NCBI RefSeq assembly: GCF_000332215.1
Contig: NZ_ALWB01000029.1
Location: forward strand, 1-33,697
Direction: 5' to 3'
DNA: 33,697 bases
From: Pseudanabaena biceps PCC 7429
Lineage (GTDB): Bacteria > Cyanobacteriota > Cyanobacteriia > Pseudanabaenales > Pseudanabaenaceae
Shown here: positions 1 through 8,268 of the stretch, in pieces
How the letters are laid out: the number at the start of each line of letters is the position of its first letter
How positions within the stretch are numbered: position 1 is the stretch's first letter
Notes under the pieces: model-generated
Databases searched by the model: none
The model's input: only the letters and a program-made list of their open reading frames with translations
Told to the model about the DNA's origin: nothing
Position numbers and translations under genes: made by a program

Positions 1-82
1 TTAAGTACCTCAGCATAATTAAAAAATAAAACTAGATAGCGTAACGCCCGCACAGCGGGCGTTACGCTATCTAGTTACTTAA
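1..82. repeat. A-type palindromic intergenic element
   Basis: A perfect 22-bp stem with the 3-base loop ACA spans 30-76. It is bordered by TTAAGT at the left and ACTTAA at the right (77-82). The left flank CAGCATAATTAAAA recurs near 31,630 and, inverted, near 8,395, 21,545, 17,225 and 31,420, which defines the family. The hairpin starts 7 nt past the stop of the minus-strand gene at 84 and is followed in that direction by a T-rich run, so it can also act as that gene's terminator. The element may begin before the window. Confidence 0.75.
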
Positions 83-83
83 A

Positions 84-1379
84 TCATAATTCTTTATTTT
101 CCTTGAGCATTTTGGCATATTCCTGATCCGCCAAATCCTGTTCGGTAGTGTAGGCAAGATTGTCTTGATCGATGACCTCTTGCTGAGTGGCAAAAGTACT
201 CGCAAAGTTGAGCTTGTCGCGTAATGTTGGTGATGGCTTTTGCAGCTTGTCGGCAAAGGCTGCCCGCTTTTGGTTGCGATCGCTAATCCCATTATTTAGA
301 TATTGCAGGACAAAATAACGAACTAAGGGAATAGAGAGAAATAACACCGCATAACCTAAAAGAAAGCCCATAGCCGCATTTACTAAACCCAAAAAACCGC
401 CAGAAGCTATGACTGAAGATAATCTAGGATTGCCAAGTAAATTACTCAAGACCAAAGATGAGACTAGATAAAAAATGCCTAGCCCGATCGACAGAGTTAT
501 TTTGCCTTGAGAGGCTTGACTAAACTGCCAAACTTTTTCTTTTAAATAAGCACTTTTGGTTTTAGCTTTGCGTTCCGAGGCGACTTTTTGGAGTTCGGGA
601 AATTTATAGGCAAGGGTTCCCGCTTCACTCACTTCGGGGAAACCGTTAAATTTTGCCAGTACGGGAATCACAAAATATTCATCATTTTCTTTATAGGTAA
701 TGTCATCGAGGTAGGGCGCAATTTGCTCGGCAATGACGACACCATTATTGCTGCGGATCATAGCGGCGATTTCCCGCCAACGGCGTTCTTCCAGATCGGC
801 GTTGGGATTGCCATCGCCAAACAGAAATGAAAATACACTTTCTAAAAAGTTCATCTCATCGGGATCACGCTGTTTGAGCTGCTGCGGCTCGTAATAATCA
901 GGCGCAAACATAATAAAGGGATTGCCAAAGGGATTGCCCCAGCCACCCAAAAAAATGAAGCCACCGCCACGATTATCGCTACGACGATCATTGCGATCGT
1001 TGTCGTTTCGTCCTTGGCTTTGTAAAGCGATCGTGGCGGCGATGATCCCGACGACCACGATCAAGATCGAAAGGATCAGTAAAATACCAAAGGAAATACG
1101 GATTGCATAAAAAACCCATTTCCAAACTCCCTGAAGCCATTCCTTGACCTGTAGCCAAAACGAACGATTGATCAGAATTTGCCGAAAGTTTGGTGCAAAT
1201 TTATAGGCAATTTCCCCCGATTCGGCAACTTGGATATTTCCACCCGTTTCCGAGGCAAGGGCTAATATCTCCCTTTGTGCTGCATTTAAACTAAGTCCAG
1301 ACTGAGCCGCCACATCACCTATCGTGACCCGATAGTTGAGCTTTTCGACGGCTTCCATCACTGCTGTACGCGGAGCCAT
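84..1379 (-). CDS. Conserved cyanobacterial membrane protein of unknown function
   Basis: 431 residues, starting with MAPRTAVMEAVEKL. Residues about 1-65 look like a small winged-helix-type fold (GDVAAQSGLSLNAAQREILA resembles a helix-turn-helix). A strong membrane segment follows at about 90-118, then an Asn/Asp/Arg-rich linker and a Gly/Pro-rich stretch. The middle soluble region (about 200-270) contains a second 'LAYKFPEL'-like piece echoing the 'IAYKFAPN' of the N-terminal domain, which suggests two related domains. Two more membrane segments lie at about 295-315 and 330-360, and the tail is charged. I recognise the overall pattern as a conserved cyanobacterial hypothetical protein but know of no assigned function. 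It is transcribed alone and ends at the hairpin at 30-76. Confidence 0.75.
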   Translation of the reverse strand: MAPRTAVMEAVEKLNYRVTIGDVAAQSGLSLNAAQREILALASETGGNIQVAESGEIAYKFAPNFRQILINRSFWLQVKEWLQGVWKWVFYAIRISFGILLILSILIVVVGIIAATIALQSQGRNDNDRNDRRSDNRGGGFIFLGGWGNPFGNPFIMFAPDYYEPQQLKQRDPDEMNFLESVFSFLFGDGNPNADLEERRWREIAAMIRSNNGVVIAEQIAPYLDDITYKENDEYFVIPVLAKFNGFPEVSEAGTLAYKFPELQKVASERKAKTKSAYLKEKVWQFSQASQGKITLSIGLGIFYLVSSLVLSNLLGNPRLSSVIASGGFLGLVNAAMGFLLGYAVLFLSIPLVRYFVLQYLNNGISDRNQKRAAFADKLQKPSPTLRDKLNFASTFATQQEVIDQDNLAYTTEQDLADQEYAKMLKENKEL

Positions 1380-1466
1380 ATGCTTTCCCTAATCGAACTT
1401 CTAAGACTATTATGATGGAAATAAGCAAGATTGAGACAAGCCGAGATTGTCTCTATGGTCATCCTA

Positions 1467-1601
1467 ATATCAATTCCCAAAATGGCGTTGCCATTTTGGG
1501 AATCTCAAAACCTTACTGGGGTTGTTTTTTAATTCACTGAAGTGTTGGCGCACTTTAGTAATGGCGCACTTCAGTAATGGCGCACTTCAGTAAATTGGTA
1601 T
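1467..1601. repeat. B-type palindromic element (MITE-like)
   Basis: The ends are ATATCAATT and AAATTGGTAT, an imperfect terminal inverted repeat. Inside are hairpin 1 (CCCAAAATGGC, loop GTT, complementary arm), a spacer conserved among copies (CTCAAAACCTTACTGGGG followed by T-rich sequence), and hairpin 2 (CACTGAAGTG...CACTTCAGTAA). In this copy hairpin 2 is expanded by short direct repeats of TAATGGCGCACTTCAG. The remainder of the gene-free gap 1380-1726 shows only an 11-bp tandem (AAGGTATTTGT twice) just before the start codon at 1727. Confidence 0.75.
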
Positions 1602-1726
1602 AAGCTATCCTATTGGATTTGAAGATGGTTGGGGAGGCATACTCCTTTGGGATGAGCTTTCCACAAATCATTGAGGATTGCTATAGTCTGAGAAAACAGT
1701 TTTAAGGTATTTGTAAGGTATTTGTC

Positions 1727-2560
1727 ATGCAGCAAGAACCAATCCCATCGACTGCAAATCAAGATTTATCTCAAGAAAGTATGGAGGAAAATGACTCGGA
1801 TTTTTTGTTAACCCCTGAACAGGAGGCGGCGATGATGACTACCTATGGAGCGGATACGGAGGATCCACGATTTGAGCTTCCAGATCCCGACAATCCTCCA
1901 GACAGTGATGCCACTGCGAAATCTTCACTAGACAGCGATCGCCATCCTCAGATGGGAGACAAGGCTAAGTCCGATAAAACCGCATTTCATAATAATTACG
2001 TGGGCTACATGGACTTGTTTGCGGACAAGCAGACGGTAATGAAGTATCTGGATGCCCATCAAGGTTGGTTTAGGCGTTGCGCTCATCCTTTTAAAGCCGA
2101 TCCGATTGGGACAACAGGATATGCCATGGGGGTGGGGCAAGTGGGAGCCATGGGCTTTCAAGTCGATGCTAGGGTGGGGCTGGATTTGTTGCCTCCCGAT
2201 GAAAATTCAACCTATCGGATTGTGACTATCCCCATCCCCAACCAACCACCGCAGGGCTATGAGGTGGATTTTCAGGCGGAGATGCGTCTGGAGGAAAAAA
2301 CTGTAGATTTACAGGCAGGATCGGCATCAGGGGGAACGGCGATCATGACTAGCATTGAGTGGGACTTGGATATTGTCGTATCGCTACAATTTCCGCCATT
2401 TATCCTGCGCTTGTCTCAAGATATTCTGCAAAAAACGGGGGATGGGGTGCTCGGTTTTGTTGTCAAACGGGTTTCTAAAAGCCTTACGGCTAAGGTGCAA
2501 GACGACTTTCATAGAACCCATGCAATTAAGGTTCCGAAGCAGATTAAGCTGAGAAGATAG
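1727..2560 (+). CDS. DUF1997 family protein
   Basis: 277 residues. The N-terminal ~85 residues are acidic and low-complexity (Glu/Asp/Ser/Pro rich) and probably disordered. Residues about 88-265 form the DUF1997 domain, recognised from FADKQTVMKYLDAHQGWFRR, 'HPFKADPIGTTGYAMGVGQVG' near residues 120-140, and a C-terminal 'LQFPPFILRLSQDILQKTGDGVL' region. The family is widespread in cyanobacteria and plastids and has a lipid-binding-like beta fold by inference, but no firm function. An AAGG ribosome site precedes the ATG. The next gene follows after 16 nt, so it probably leads a three-gene transcript with the GvpF/L and M20 genes. Confidence 0.8.
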   Translation: MQQEPIPSTANQDLSQESMEENDSDFLLTPEQEAAMMTTYGADTEDPRFELPDPDNPPDSDATAKSSLDSDRHPQMGDKAKSDKTAFHNNYVGYMDLFADKQTVMKYLDAHQGWFRRCAHPFKADPIGTTGYAMGVGQVGAMGFQVDARVGLDLLPPDENSTYRIVTIPIPNQPPQGYEVDFQAEMRLEEKTVDLQAGSASGGTAIMTSIEWDLDIVVSLQFPPFILRLSQDILQKTGDGVLGFVVKRVSKSLTAKVQDDFHRTHAIKVPKQIKLRR

Positions 2561-2576
2561 CCCTCTACGTTTAATC

Positions 2577-3269
2577 ATGCTCTATACCTATGCGATTTTG
2601 CTTGCACCTGTTCCCGAAAATAAACCTTTGGGAATTAAGGGGAAATCGATTCAATATTTGCCATGCGATCGCTTGGTGGCGGCGATCGAGGCGGATGTGG
2701 ATATTGAAGCCTTGAAATTGCTACCTGAATCGGCACTAATGCAAGCGATCGTGCTACACGATCGCCTAATTTGTGAATTATTTAGCGAACGCACCCTCTT
2801 ACCTCTGCGTTTTGGGACTGCCTTTGTGTCGATCGAGGCTTTAGAAGCTTATTTACGGACTGAATCCGTAAAATTACTGGCAAATTTACAAAAATTAGAG
2901 GGATATGCGGAGTTTTTAATTACAGGATCGGCGATCGCGCCCAAGGCGGAAGCGGCGAAGAACCTCAAGGGCAAAGACTATCTCTTAGCCAAGCGATCGC
3001 AATATCTACAACAGGAACAATGGCGATCGCAATTGCAACAGGAAGCCCTTGGCTATCTGCAAATCCTTAGCGCCAATTTAAGCCCTGAATCTCAAGCAGA
3101 ATTTCAGCAGGTGGAAACGCAAGGCTCAGAAACCCTGCGCGTTTATGCATTATTACCGCGATCGCAGGTCGAACTTATCCAAAAAGCATTGCAATCTTGG
3201 GAATCTCAGCATTCCCATTGGCAGATCGCTTGGAGTCAAGCTTTACCGCCCTATCATTTTTTGAACTAA
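2577..3269 (+). CDS. GvpF/GvpL-family gas-vesicle-type protein
   Basis: 230 residues. Family hallmarks are the N-terminal YTYAILLAPVP, the central LLPLRFGTAF (about residues 74-83), and the downstream GKDYLLAKRSQYL helix (about 131-143), with a C-terminal ferredoxin-like half ending in LPPYHFLN. GvpF/GvpL proteins are accessory proteins of gas-vesicle assembly that contact the GvpA subunit. No gvpA, gvpC, gvpN, gvpJ or gvpK lies in this window, so the gene is isolated here. It sits 16 nt after the DUF1997 gene and 32 nt before the M20 gene. It may serve a gas vesicle cluster elsewhere or be a diverged paralogue with another role. Confidence 0.85.
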   Translation: MLYTYAILLAPVPENKPLGIKGKSIQYLPCDRLVAAIEADVDIEALKLLPESALMQAIVLHDRLICELFSERTLLPLRFGTAFVSIEALEAYLRTESVKLLANLQKLEGYAEFLITGSAIAPKAEAAKNLKGKDYLLAKRSQYLQQEQWRSQLQQEALGYLQILSANLSPESQAEFQQVETQGSETLRVYALLPRSQVELIQKALQSWESQHSHWQIAWSQALPPYHFLN

Positions 3270-3301
3270 GATCGGTGCAATAGTCGCGCTGTTAATCCGT
3301 C

Positions 3302-4516
3302 ATGTCTTTTGCTACCACCACTTCCCCCACCCATACAAATTTTCAGATTCGTCCTGATATCCTCGAACTGCAACCTAGCCTCGTTCAATGGCGTAGGGAC
3401 TTTCATCGCTTCCCCGAAATAGGGTTTCACGAACGCCGTACATCTATGGCTATCGCTGAGAAGTTAACGGCTTGGGGAATTCCCCATCAAACGGAGATTG
3501 CGAAAACAGGTATTGTCGCGACAATTGTTGGGAAAAAGCAGGGACAGCAAAAGGTGTTAGCCATCCGTGCCGATATGGATGCGCTCCCAATTCAAGAAGA
3601 AAATATCATCGGTTATAAATCCCAGATCGATAACATGATGCATGCCTGCGGTCACGATGGACATACGGCGATCGCGCTTGGTGCGGCAAAATATCTATGG
3701 GAACGGGCGGATTTTAGCGGTACGGTGAAAATTATTTTTCAGCCTGCTGAGGAGGGACCTGGGGGCGCAAAACCGATGATTGAAGCGGGGGTACTCGAAA
3801 ACCCCAAGGTTGATGCCTTGATTGGTTTGCATATTTGGAATAATTTGCCCCTCGGTACGGTCGGCGTGCGATCGGGAGCCTTGATGGCGGCGACGGAATA
3901 CTTCCATTGCAAAATTATTGGACGGGGAGGACATGGAGCCTTGCCCCATCAAACCATTGATTCCATTTTAGTTGCTTCTCAAGTGGTAAATGCCATTCAT
4001 GCCATCGTATCGCGCAATGTAAGCCCTCTCGAATCCGCTGTGATTAGCATTGGGGAATTCCATGCGGGTTCCGCGACAAATGTTATTGCTGATTCTGCGC
4101 GGATTAGTGGCACGGTCAGATTTTTTAACCCTGCCGTTGGCGCGAAGTTAGCTTTGCGGTTGGAAGAGACGATCGCTGGAATTTGCGCGGCTCATGGGGC
4201 TTCCTATGAACTTAAATATACAAAGCTCTACCCTGCGGTAATTAACGATCGCGCGATCGCGGAATTAGTGCGCTCCGTTGCCGAAACCGTAATCGAAACT
4301 CCCGCTGGCATCGTTCCTGAATGTCAAACTATGGGGGGAGAAGACGTATCTTTCTTTTTGGAAGCTGTCCCTGGATGCTATTTCTTTCTCGGTTCTGCTA
4401 ATCCTGACAAGGGTTTAGCCTATCCTCACCATCATCCCCGATTTAACTTCGATGAGACGGTTTTGGCGACTGGGGTGGAGATATTTGCCCGTTGTGTGGA
4501 GAAGTTTTTGACTTAA
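3302..4516 (+). CDS. M20 family metallo-amidohydrolase (hippurate/IAA-amino acid hydrolase type)
   Basis: 404 residues. This is a dinuclear metal-dependent enzyme that cleaves amide bonds of N-acyl amino acids or similar substrates; the exact substrate cannot be read from sequence. Landmarks are FHRFPEIGFHE near the start (about 32-42), AIRADMDALPIQE, the metal-binding cluster MHACGHDGHT (about 113-122), PAEEGPGGAKPMIEAG (about 149-164), a dimerisation domain with GGHGALPHQTID, and the C-terminal TMGGEDVSFFLE with the final ligand HHHPRF. Length is normal for the family. It is cytoplasmic, with no signal peptide. It is the last gene of the DUF1997-GvpF/L-M20 run and ends 5 nt before a strong double hairpin. 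Confidence 0.9.
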   Translation: MSFATTTSPTHTNFQIRPDILELQPSLVQWRRDFHRFPEIGFHERRTSMAIAEKLTAWGIPHQTEIAKTGIVATIVGKKQGQQKVLAIRADMDALPIQEENIIGYKSQIDNMMHACGHDGHTAIALGAAKYLWERADFSGTVKIIFQPAEEGPGGAKPMIEAGVLENPKVDALIGLHIWNNLPLGTVGVRSGALMAATEYFHCKIIGRGGHGALPHQTIDSILVASQVVNAIHAIVSRNVSPLESAVISIGEFHAGSATNVIADSARISGTVRFFNPAVGAKLALRLEETIAGICAAHGASYELKYTKLYPAVINDRAIAELVRSVAETVIETPAGIVPECQTMGGEDVSFFLEAVPGCYFFLGSANPDKGLAYPHHHPRFNFDETVLATGVEIFARCVEKFLT

Positions 4517-4520
4517 TACC

Positions 4521-4610
4521 AAAGCCCAAAAGTAAAAGCCTTGCTAAGCAAGGCTTTTACTTTTGGGCTTTGAGAAAAGGTTTGCTACGCAAACCCTTTT
4601 CTCAAAGCCC
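4521..4610 (+). terminator. Back-to-back double hairpin after the M20 gene
   Basis: Hairpin 1 (4521-4571) is a perfect 24-bp stem with loop TAA. Its right arm overlaps hairpin 2 (4565-4610), a 21-22 bp stem with loop TAC and one bulged base. Hairpin 2 recurs almost base for base at 28104-28148. The position right after the M20 stop fits transcription termination, but the copy elsewhere shows it is also a mobile or copied repeat. Confidence 0.7.
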
Positions 4611-4620
4611 GTTTCACGTT

Positions 4621-4723
4621 ATACCAATTCCCAAAAGTGTGGCTACACTTTTGGGAATTAAAACCCAAATTCAGTAAGGGTTTTAAAATCACAAAATGGC
4701 TACGCCATTTTGTGATTTGGTAG
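4621..4723. repeat. B-type palindromic element, reverse orientation
   Basis: Starts with ATACCAATT and ends with a degenerate TTGGTAGTA. Two hairpins (TCCCAAAAGTGT with its complement, and ATCACAAAATGGC, loop TAC, with its complement) flank a spacer that is the reverse complement of the B-type spacer seen at 31340-31370. It abuts another hairpin at 4724. Confidence 0.7.
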
Positions 4724-4770
4724 TAATCAAGAGCATACTGCCCGCGTAGCGGGCAGTATGCTCTTGATTA
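4724..4770. terminator. Perfect 22-bp hairpin, loop GTA
   Basis: The two arms, starting at TAATCAAGAGCATACTG, pair over 22 bp around the tip GCCCGC-GTA-GCGGGC. It overlaps the TAA stop (4768-4770) of the minus-strand gene, so it probably ends that transcript. The same tip occurs in the A-type element at 31621-31719. Confidence 0.65.
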
Positions 4771-5781
4771 CAAGCTTTTCATGTCTAATTGGAGAAATCG
4801 ATCTACGCCTTGGTACATCCAATAAAGCGGCATTTTCGGATCGGCACTAGTTTTTTGGAAACCCAAAGCCAGACATAGCTCGGCATAACTGGGATGAATG
4901 ATTAGCGTATACATATCCCAGAGATTAGGAAAGTCCTGCTGCATTTGGGCGAGAGTTTTTTGGGAGTCAATCAAAAGGCTAGTTTGGGAAGCTTGGCGAT
5001 ATTTGCTATCGATTACCCAACTGCGCACAAAAAGAGAACGACAGGTTGTATCTCCTGCTAAAGCGATTTGAAAGGGATCGACATCCGCAACTTGGCTCAA
5101 ATGCAGTCCACGACTGGGGGGCTCAAAAAATTTAATTTCCGATTCGCGTTTAGTCGGATAGAAAGCATAAAATCCAATGGGATTTTGGTTATCGCTGCGC
5201 CGCAGCACCCGCAATCCCGTTGCATATTGATTTGCCCAATCGCGGAGAATATTGGCAATGCGATAGGTAACCGCATCGTGATTACGATTGAGCCAGTTGT
5301 AATTGCTAGCTAACAAATTGGCGATCGGAATCGCGTCACTGCGGGGAGCAAAGGCATCGATCGCAAAGTTAACATTTGCGTCTTGGCTGTCAGCTTTGAG
5401 GAGATCCGATGGCAGATTAAATTTAATTTGGGTGCAGTTGCCATCAAACTGTTTTTGGATTAGCCCCAGATCGACTAACTTATTGAGCATCATTCCTGCC
5501 GAGCGATCGCCGCCACGATCTTTATCGCTATAAAACACCTCTGATGCTTCAAGGCAACTACATTCCACCCATCCCTGAGGAAAGGATAATTCTGTCAGGG
5601 GCGATTTGGGAAGAATTTTGCGGGATTGGCAATCTTTTAAAAACAAATAAAGCGATAGTCGCACAAAACATTCGGCTCTGCGCCTCGTCATTCCTATGTG
5701 CCGCAGGAGGATTGTCACATAATGCTGCTGGAGTGATGGGGGAAGCCATTGGTCGATGGCTTCAGGACGGTATGCACTCAC
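4768..5781 (-). CDS. Uncharacterised protein: helical N-terminus plus GNAT-like C-terminus
   Basis: About 337 residues from a GTG at 5781. The frame stays open further upstream but would run through a 22-bp hairpin repeat (5796-5843), so a longer start is unlikely. An ATG at 5691 (MTRRRAECFVRL) is the other candidate. The N-terminal half is helical and may hold a winged helix (MMLNKLVDLGLIQKQF). The C-terminal ~160 residues read like a GNAT acetyltransferase fold: NPIGFYAFYP, a long beta-helix stretch, and the late LALGFQKTSAD typical of the last GNAT strands. The acetyl-CoA P-loop is not clearly present, so catalysis is uncertain. It diverges from the phospholipid-type gene set at 5993. Confidence 0.6.
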   Translation of the reverse strand: MSAYRPEAIDQWLPPSLQQHYVTILLRHIGMTRRRAECFVRLSLYLFLKDCQSRKILPKSPLTELSFPQGWVECSCLEASEVFYSDKDRGGDRSAGMMLNKLVDLGLIQKQFDGNCTQIKFNLPSDLLKADSQDANVNFAIDAFAPRSDAIPIANLLASNYNWLNRNHDAVTYRIANILRDWANQYATGLRVLRRSDNQNPIGFYAFYPTKRESEIKFFEPPSRGLHLSQVADVDPFQIALAGDTTCRSLFVRSWVIDSKYRQASQTSLLIDSQKTLAQMQQDFPNLWDMYTLIIHPSYAELCLALGFQKTSADPKMPLYWMYQGVDRFLQLDMKSL

Positions 5782-5795
5782 GATATTTATCACGA

Positions 5796-5843
5796 TATTT
5801 ATATATAAAGCAGGGGCTTTAGCCCCTGCTTTATATATAAATA
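5796..5843. repeat. AT-rich 22-bp hairpin between divergent genes
   Basis: Perfect 22-bp stem, TATTTATATATAAAG then CAGGGGC, loop TTTA, then the complement. It lies 14 nt upstream of the likely GTG start of the minus-strand gene and 150 nt upstream of the plus-strand gene. That position is unusual for a terminator, so a regulatory or repeat nature is more likely. Confidence 0.6.
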
Positions 5844-5992
5844 TAACAAAATTTTCCAAAAACTTCGCCCTACTTCGACCTACTTCGATCTGTTTCGACG
5901 ATCTTCTAGGCGATCGCAGCTTCATCGCTCTAGTCATTCTCATTACATAGGTACAGGCTGCATGATGAGCACATGAGTTTTTGGAGCAGCTA

Positions 5993-6619
5993 ATGGTTTC
6001 CATTTATCAATGCAAAGCGCAGTTTCAGGATTATCTCCGCCCCCTAGTCAATCAATTTGCATCTTGGCAAATTACCCCCAACCAAGTAACGATCGCCGCT
6101 CTGTTGTTATCGAGTGTGACAGGGCTAGCAATTGTGCAAAGTACACAATGGGCTACAGCTTCGCTTCCCAGTACGCAGGCGGTTTTATTGTCCGTACCTC
6201 TAGTTTTGCTAGGACGGATGGCGCTCAATGCTATGGATGGAATGCTTGCCCGCGAACATGATCGGACAACTAAATTGGGCTGCATTCTCAACGAATTGGG
6301 CGATGTTTTAGCAGATGTCTCTCTCTACTTGCCCTTTAGTTTGATTGCGGGAGTTTCTGCTCCCTTGATAATCGGAATTGTCATTTTGGCGATCGCCTCA
6401 GAAATGGTGGGAGTATTGGGATATGCGATTGACGCTCAACGCCATTATGAGGGACCAATGGGAAAAAGCGATCGCGCCTTTGTCTTTGGAGCGCTGGGCT
6501 TAATCCTCGGCTTGGGCATTGCGCCTGCTCAATGGCTAAGTATCTTTTTGAGTGGAGTTATTTGTCTGCAAATTTGGACAACGATCAACCGCATTCAAGG
6601 AATGCTGAAGGAGGTATAG
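5993..6619 (+). CDS. CDP-alcohol phosphatidyltransferase family membrane protein
   Basis: 208 residues from the ATG at 5993, chosen over an in-frame TTG at 5981 because a GGAG site lies 6 nt before it. Integral membrane enzymes of this family transfer a phosphatidyl group from a CDP-alcohol to an acceptor alcohol. The signature is present as DGMLAR (82-87), G96 and D104. However, the usual first and third aspartates are both Asn (N79, N100), giving N-x2-DG-x2-AR-x8-G-x3-N-x3-D. Several hydrophobic segments surround it. The next gene begins 3 nt after the stop. With CdsA-, PlsC- and methyltransferase-like neighbours it probably takes part in making a non-standard phospholipid; the acceptor is unknown. 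Confidence 0.82.
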   Translation: MVSIYQCKAQFQDYLRPLVNQFASWQITPNQVTIAALLLSSVTGLAIVQSTQWATASLPSTQAVLLSVPLVLLGRMALNAMDGMLAREHDRTTKLGCILNELGDVLADVSLYLPFSLIAGVSAPLIIGIVILAIASEMVGVLGYAIDAQRHYEGPMGKSDRAFVFGALGLILGLGIAPAQWLSIFLSGVICLQIWTTINRIQGMLKEV

Positions 6620-6621
6620 GC

Positions 6622-7611
6622 ATGGAAATGAATATGGGCATGAATGGCTTAGGTGGCTTTAGTCTTAATTTGGCAACTCCAGTTCTGTATACCCTTGCGG
6701 GAGTTTTTGGACTGCTAGCGATCGCCTCAGTTACGGTCATTGGCTTAGGGTTTCGTCATCCTCAAACTGACTATAGCGAACTCAAAGATCGCATCAAATC
6801 TTGGTGGATTATGGTGTTCCTGTTCAGTTTGGCAATTGCGTTGAAGCATCCTGTTTCGATCATCTTTTTTATGCTGCTTAGCTTCATCGCGCTACGAGAA
6901 TACCTCTCTCTCATTCCCACGCGCATTAGCGATCGGCGCGTCTTACTATGGGCTTACCTCGCGCTCTTCCTGCAATATTTCTGGATCTATATTGGCTGGT
7001 ATGGCATGTTTTTGATCTTCATTCCCATCTACATTTTTTTGTTATTACCGATGCGCATGTTGCTCGATGGTGAAACCCAAGGCTATTTAAACGCGATCGG
7101 GACGCTCCATTGGGGACTGATGCTGAATGTCTATACGATCAGCCATCTCTCTTACCTTGCCATACTGCCCCTGAGTGGTAACCCGATCGCAGGTGGCACA
7201 GGCTTATTAGTCTATCTATTACTAATGACCGAAATTAACGATATCGCTCAATACCTCTTCGGTAAGCTATGCGGTCGCCATCCCATTATTCCAAAGGTCA
7301 GCCCCAAGAAAACCGTCGAAGGCTTGATTGGGGGCATCGTCACAACCACGGGATTGGCGATCGCCATGGCTCCATTGCTGACTCCCTTCGATCTAATTCA
7401 TGCTGCTGGTCTGGGGCTGCTCTTGAGTCTGACGGGATTTATCGGTGATGTCAATATCTCGGCGCTAAAACGAGATTTAGGAATTAAAGATAGCGGTAAT
7501 CTGATCCCTGGACATGGAGGCATTTTAGATCGCATTGACAGCCTCACCTATACGGCTCCTCTCTTCTTCCATTTTACTGTTTATTTCTACTATCACGGAC
7601 AATTATTATGA
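6622..7611 (+). CDS. CdsA-like phosphatidate cytidylyltransferase
   Basis: 329 residues. The ATG at 6622 has a strong AAGGAGGT site upstream; the open frame further upstream overlaps the previous gene. The family makes CDP-diacylglycerol from phosphatidic acid and CTP in the inner membrane. The full CDP-DAG synthase signature is near the C-terminus: SALKRDLGIKDSGNLIPGHG followed by GILDRID (about 287-313). The upstream EINDIAQYLFGKLCGRHPI and SPKKTVEGLIGG are also conserved in CdsA. About eight membrane segments are visible. It overlaps the PlsC-like gene by 4 nt (ATGA). A cyanobacterium needs one housekeeping CdsA for phosphatidylglycerol; this one, clustered with other lipid genes, looks like an accessory paralogue. 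Confidence 0.88.
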   Translation: MEMNMGMNGLGGFSLNLATPVLYTLAGVFGLLAIASVTVIGLGFRHPQTDYSELKDRIKSWWIMVFLFSLAIALKHPVSIIFFMLLSFIALREYLSLIPTRISDRRVLLWAYLALFLQYFWIYIGWYGMFLIFIPIYIFLLLPMRMLLDGETQGYLNAIGTLHWGLMLNVYTISHLSYLAILPLSGNPIAGGTGLLVYLLLMTEINDIAQYLFGKLCGRHPIIPKVSPKKTVEGLIGGIVTTTGLAIAMAPLLTPFDLIHAAGLGLLLSLTGFIGDVNISALKRDLGIKDSGNLIPGHGGILDRIDSLTYTAPLFFHFTVYFYYHGQLL

Positions 7612-8264
7612 GACTCATTCTCAATGTCATCTTCTATCTAACTGCAAAAATTATTGTATTAGTGCTTGGACTACGTATCCGCCATCGCGAACGATTGCCC
7701 ACAAATGGTCCTGCAATTATCGTCGCCAATCACAATAGTCATCTGGACACGATTGTTCTCTTTTCACTCTTCCCTTTGTCGATGATGCGGCATCTTCGTC
7801 CCTTGGCAAATGAGCAGTATTTTCTCAACCAAAATCCTTGCTTAGCTTGGTTTGCCCGTCACATTCTGCATATTATTCCCGTCTCTAGTGATGCTAATGC
7901 TGGTAGCTGCTGCGATCGCCATGGCGCTCACCGCAATTTTTTTAAAAGCTGTGCCACGGCTCTAGCGGAAAAGCAAATCCTGATTCTTTATCCCGAAGGG
8001 ACGAGGGGAACACCCGAACACCTCAGCGAATTTAGAACTGGGATCGTCCATTTAGCGAAACTAAACCCTGATGTGCCAATTGTCCCCATTTTTCTGCACG
8101 GTCTGGGCAAAGCTCTTCCTAAAGGTGATTTTCTGATAGTGCCCTTGCTCTGCTGGATCTGCATCGGTGAATCGATGTATTGGAATGGTCAGAAACAGGG
8201 CTTTCTCCAGCAACTAAGCGATCGCATACAGGCTCTCTCAGACGAAAGAATGCTCTCTTTCTAA
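7608..8264 (+). CDS. PlsC-like 1-acyl-glycerol-3-phosphate acyltransferase
   Basis: 218 residues. The LPLAT/PlsC signature is clear: NHNSHLD (catalytic HX4D, H42 and D47) and the substrate-binding YPEGTRG (E130-R133). The family moves an acyl chain onto lysophosphatidic acid or a related acceptor at the membrane. An N-terminal hydrophobic segment (about 3-22) anchors it. The stretch between the two motifs contains an unusual SCCDR cluster. The start overlaps the stop of the cytidylyltransferase gene by 4 nt, so the two are translationally coupled. It is short compared with housekeeping PlsC and is probably a pathway-specific acyltransferase. A B/A-type repeat follows within 5 nt. Confidence 0.87.
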   Translation: MRLILNVIFYLTAKIIVLVLGLRIRHRERLPTNGPAIIVANHNSHLDTIVLFSLFPLSMMRHLRPLANEQYFLNQNPCLAWFARHILHIIPVSSDANAGSCCDRHGAHRNFFKSCATALAEKQILILYPEGTRGTPEHLSEFRTGIVHLAKLNPDVPIVPIFLHGLGKALPKGDFLIVPLLCWICIGESMYWNGQKQGFLQQLSDRIQALSDERMLSF

Positions 8265-8268
8265 TCTA

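Noticed and set aside
4492-4677. Open frame across the double hairpin and B-type element (61 codons)
   Set aside because: It runs through palindromic repeats, has no ribosome site, and its residues mirror the inverted repeat; likewise 28097-28300 and 31138-31389.
5782-6003. Longer start (to 6003) for the minus-strand GNAT-like gene
   Set aside because: The extension would translate a 22-bp hairpin repeat and overlap the start of the opposite-strand gene; the residues there look non-coding.
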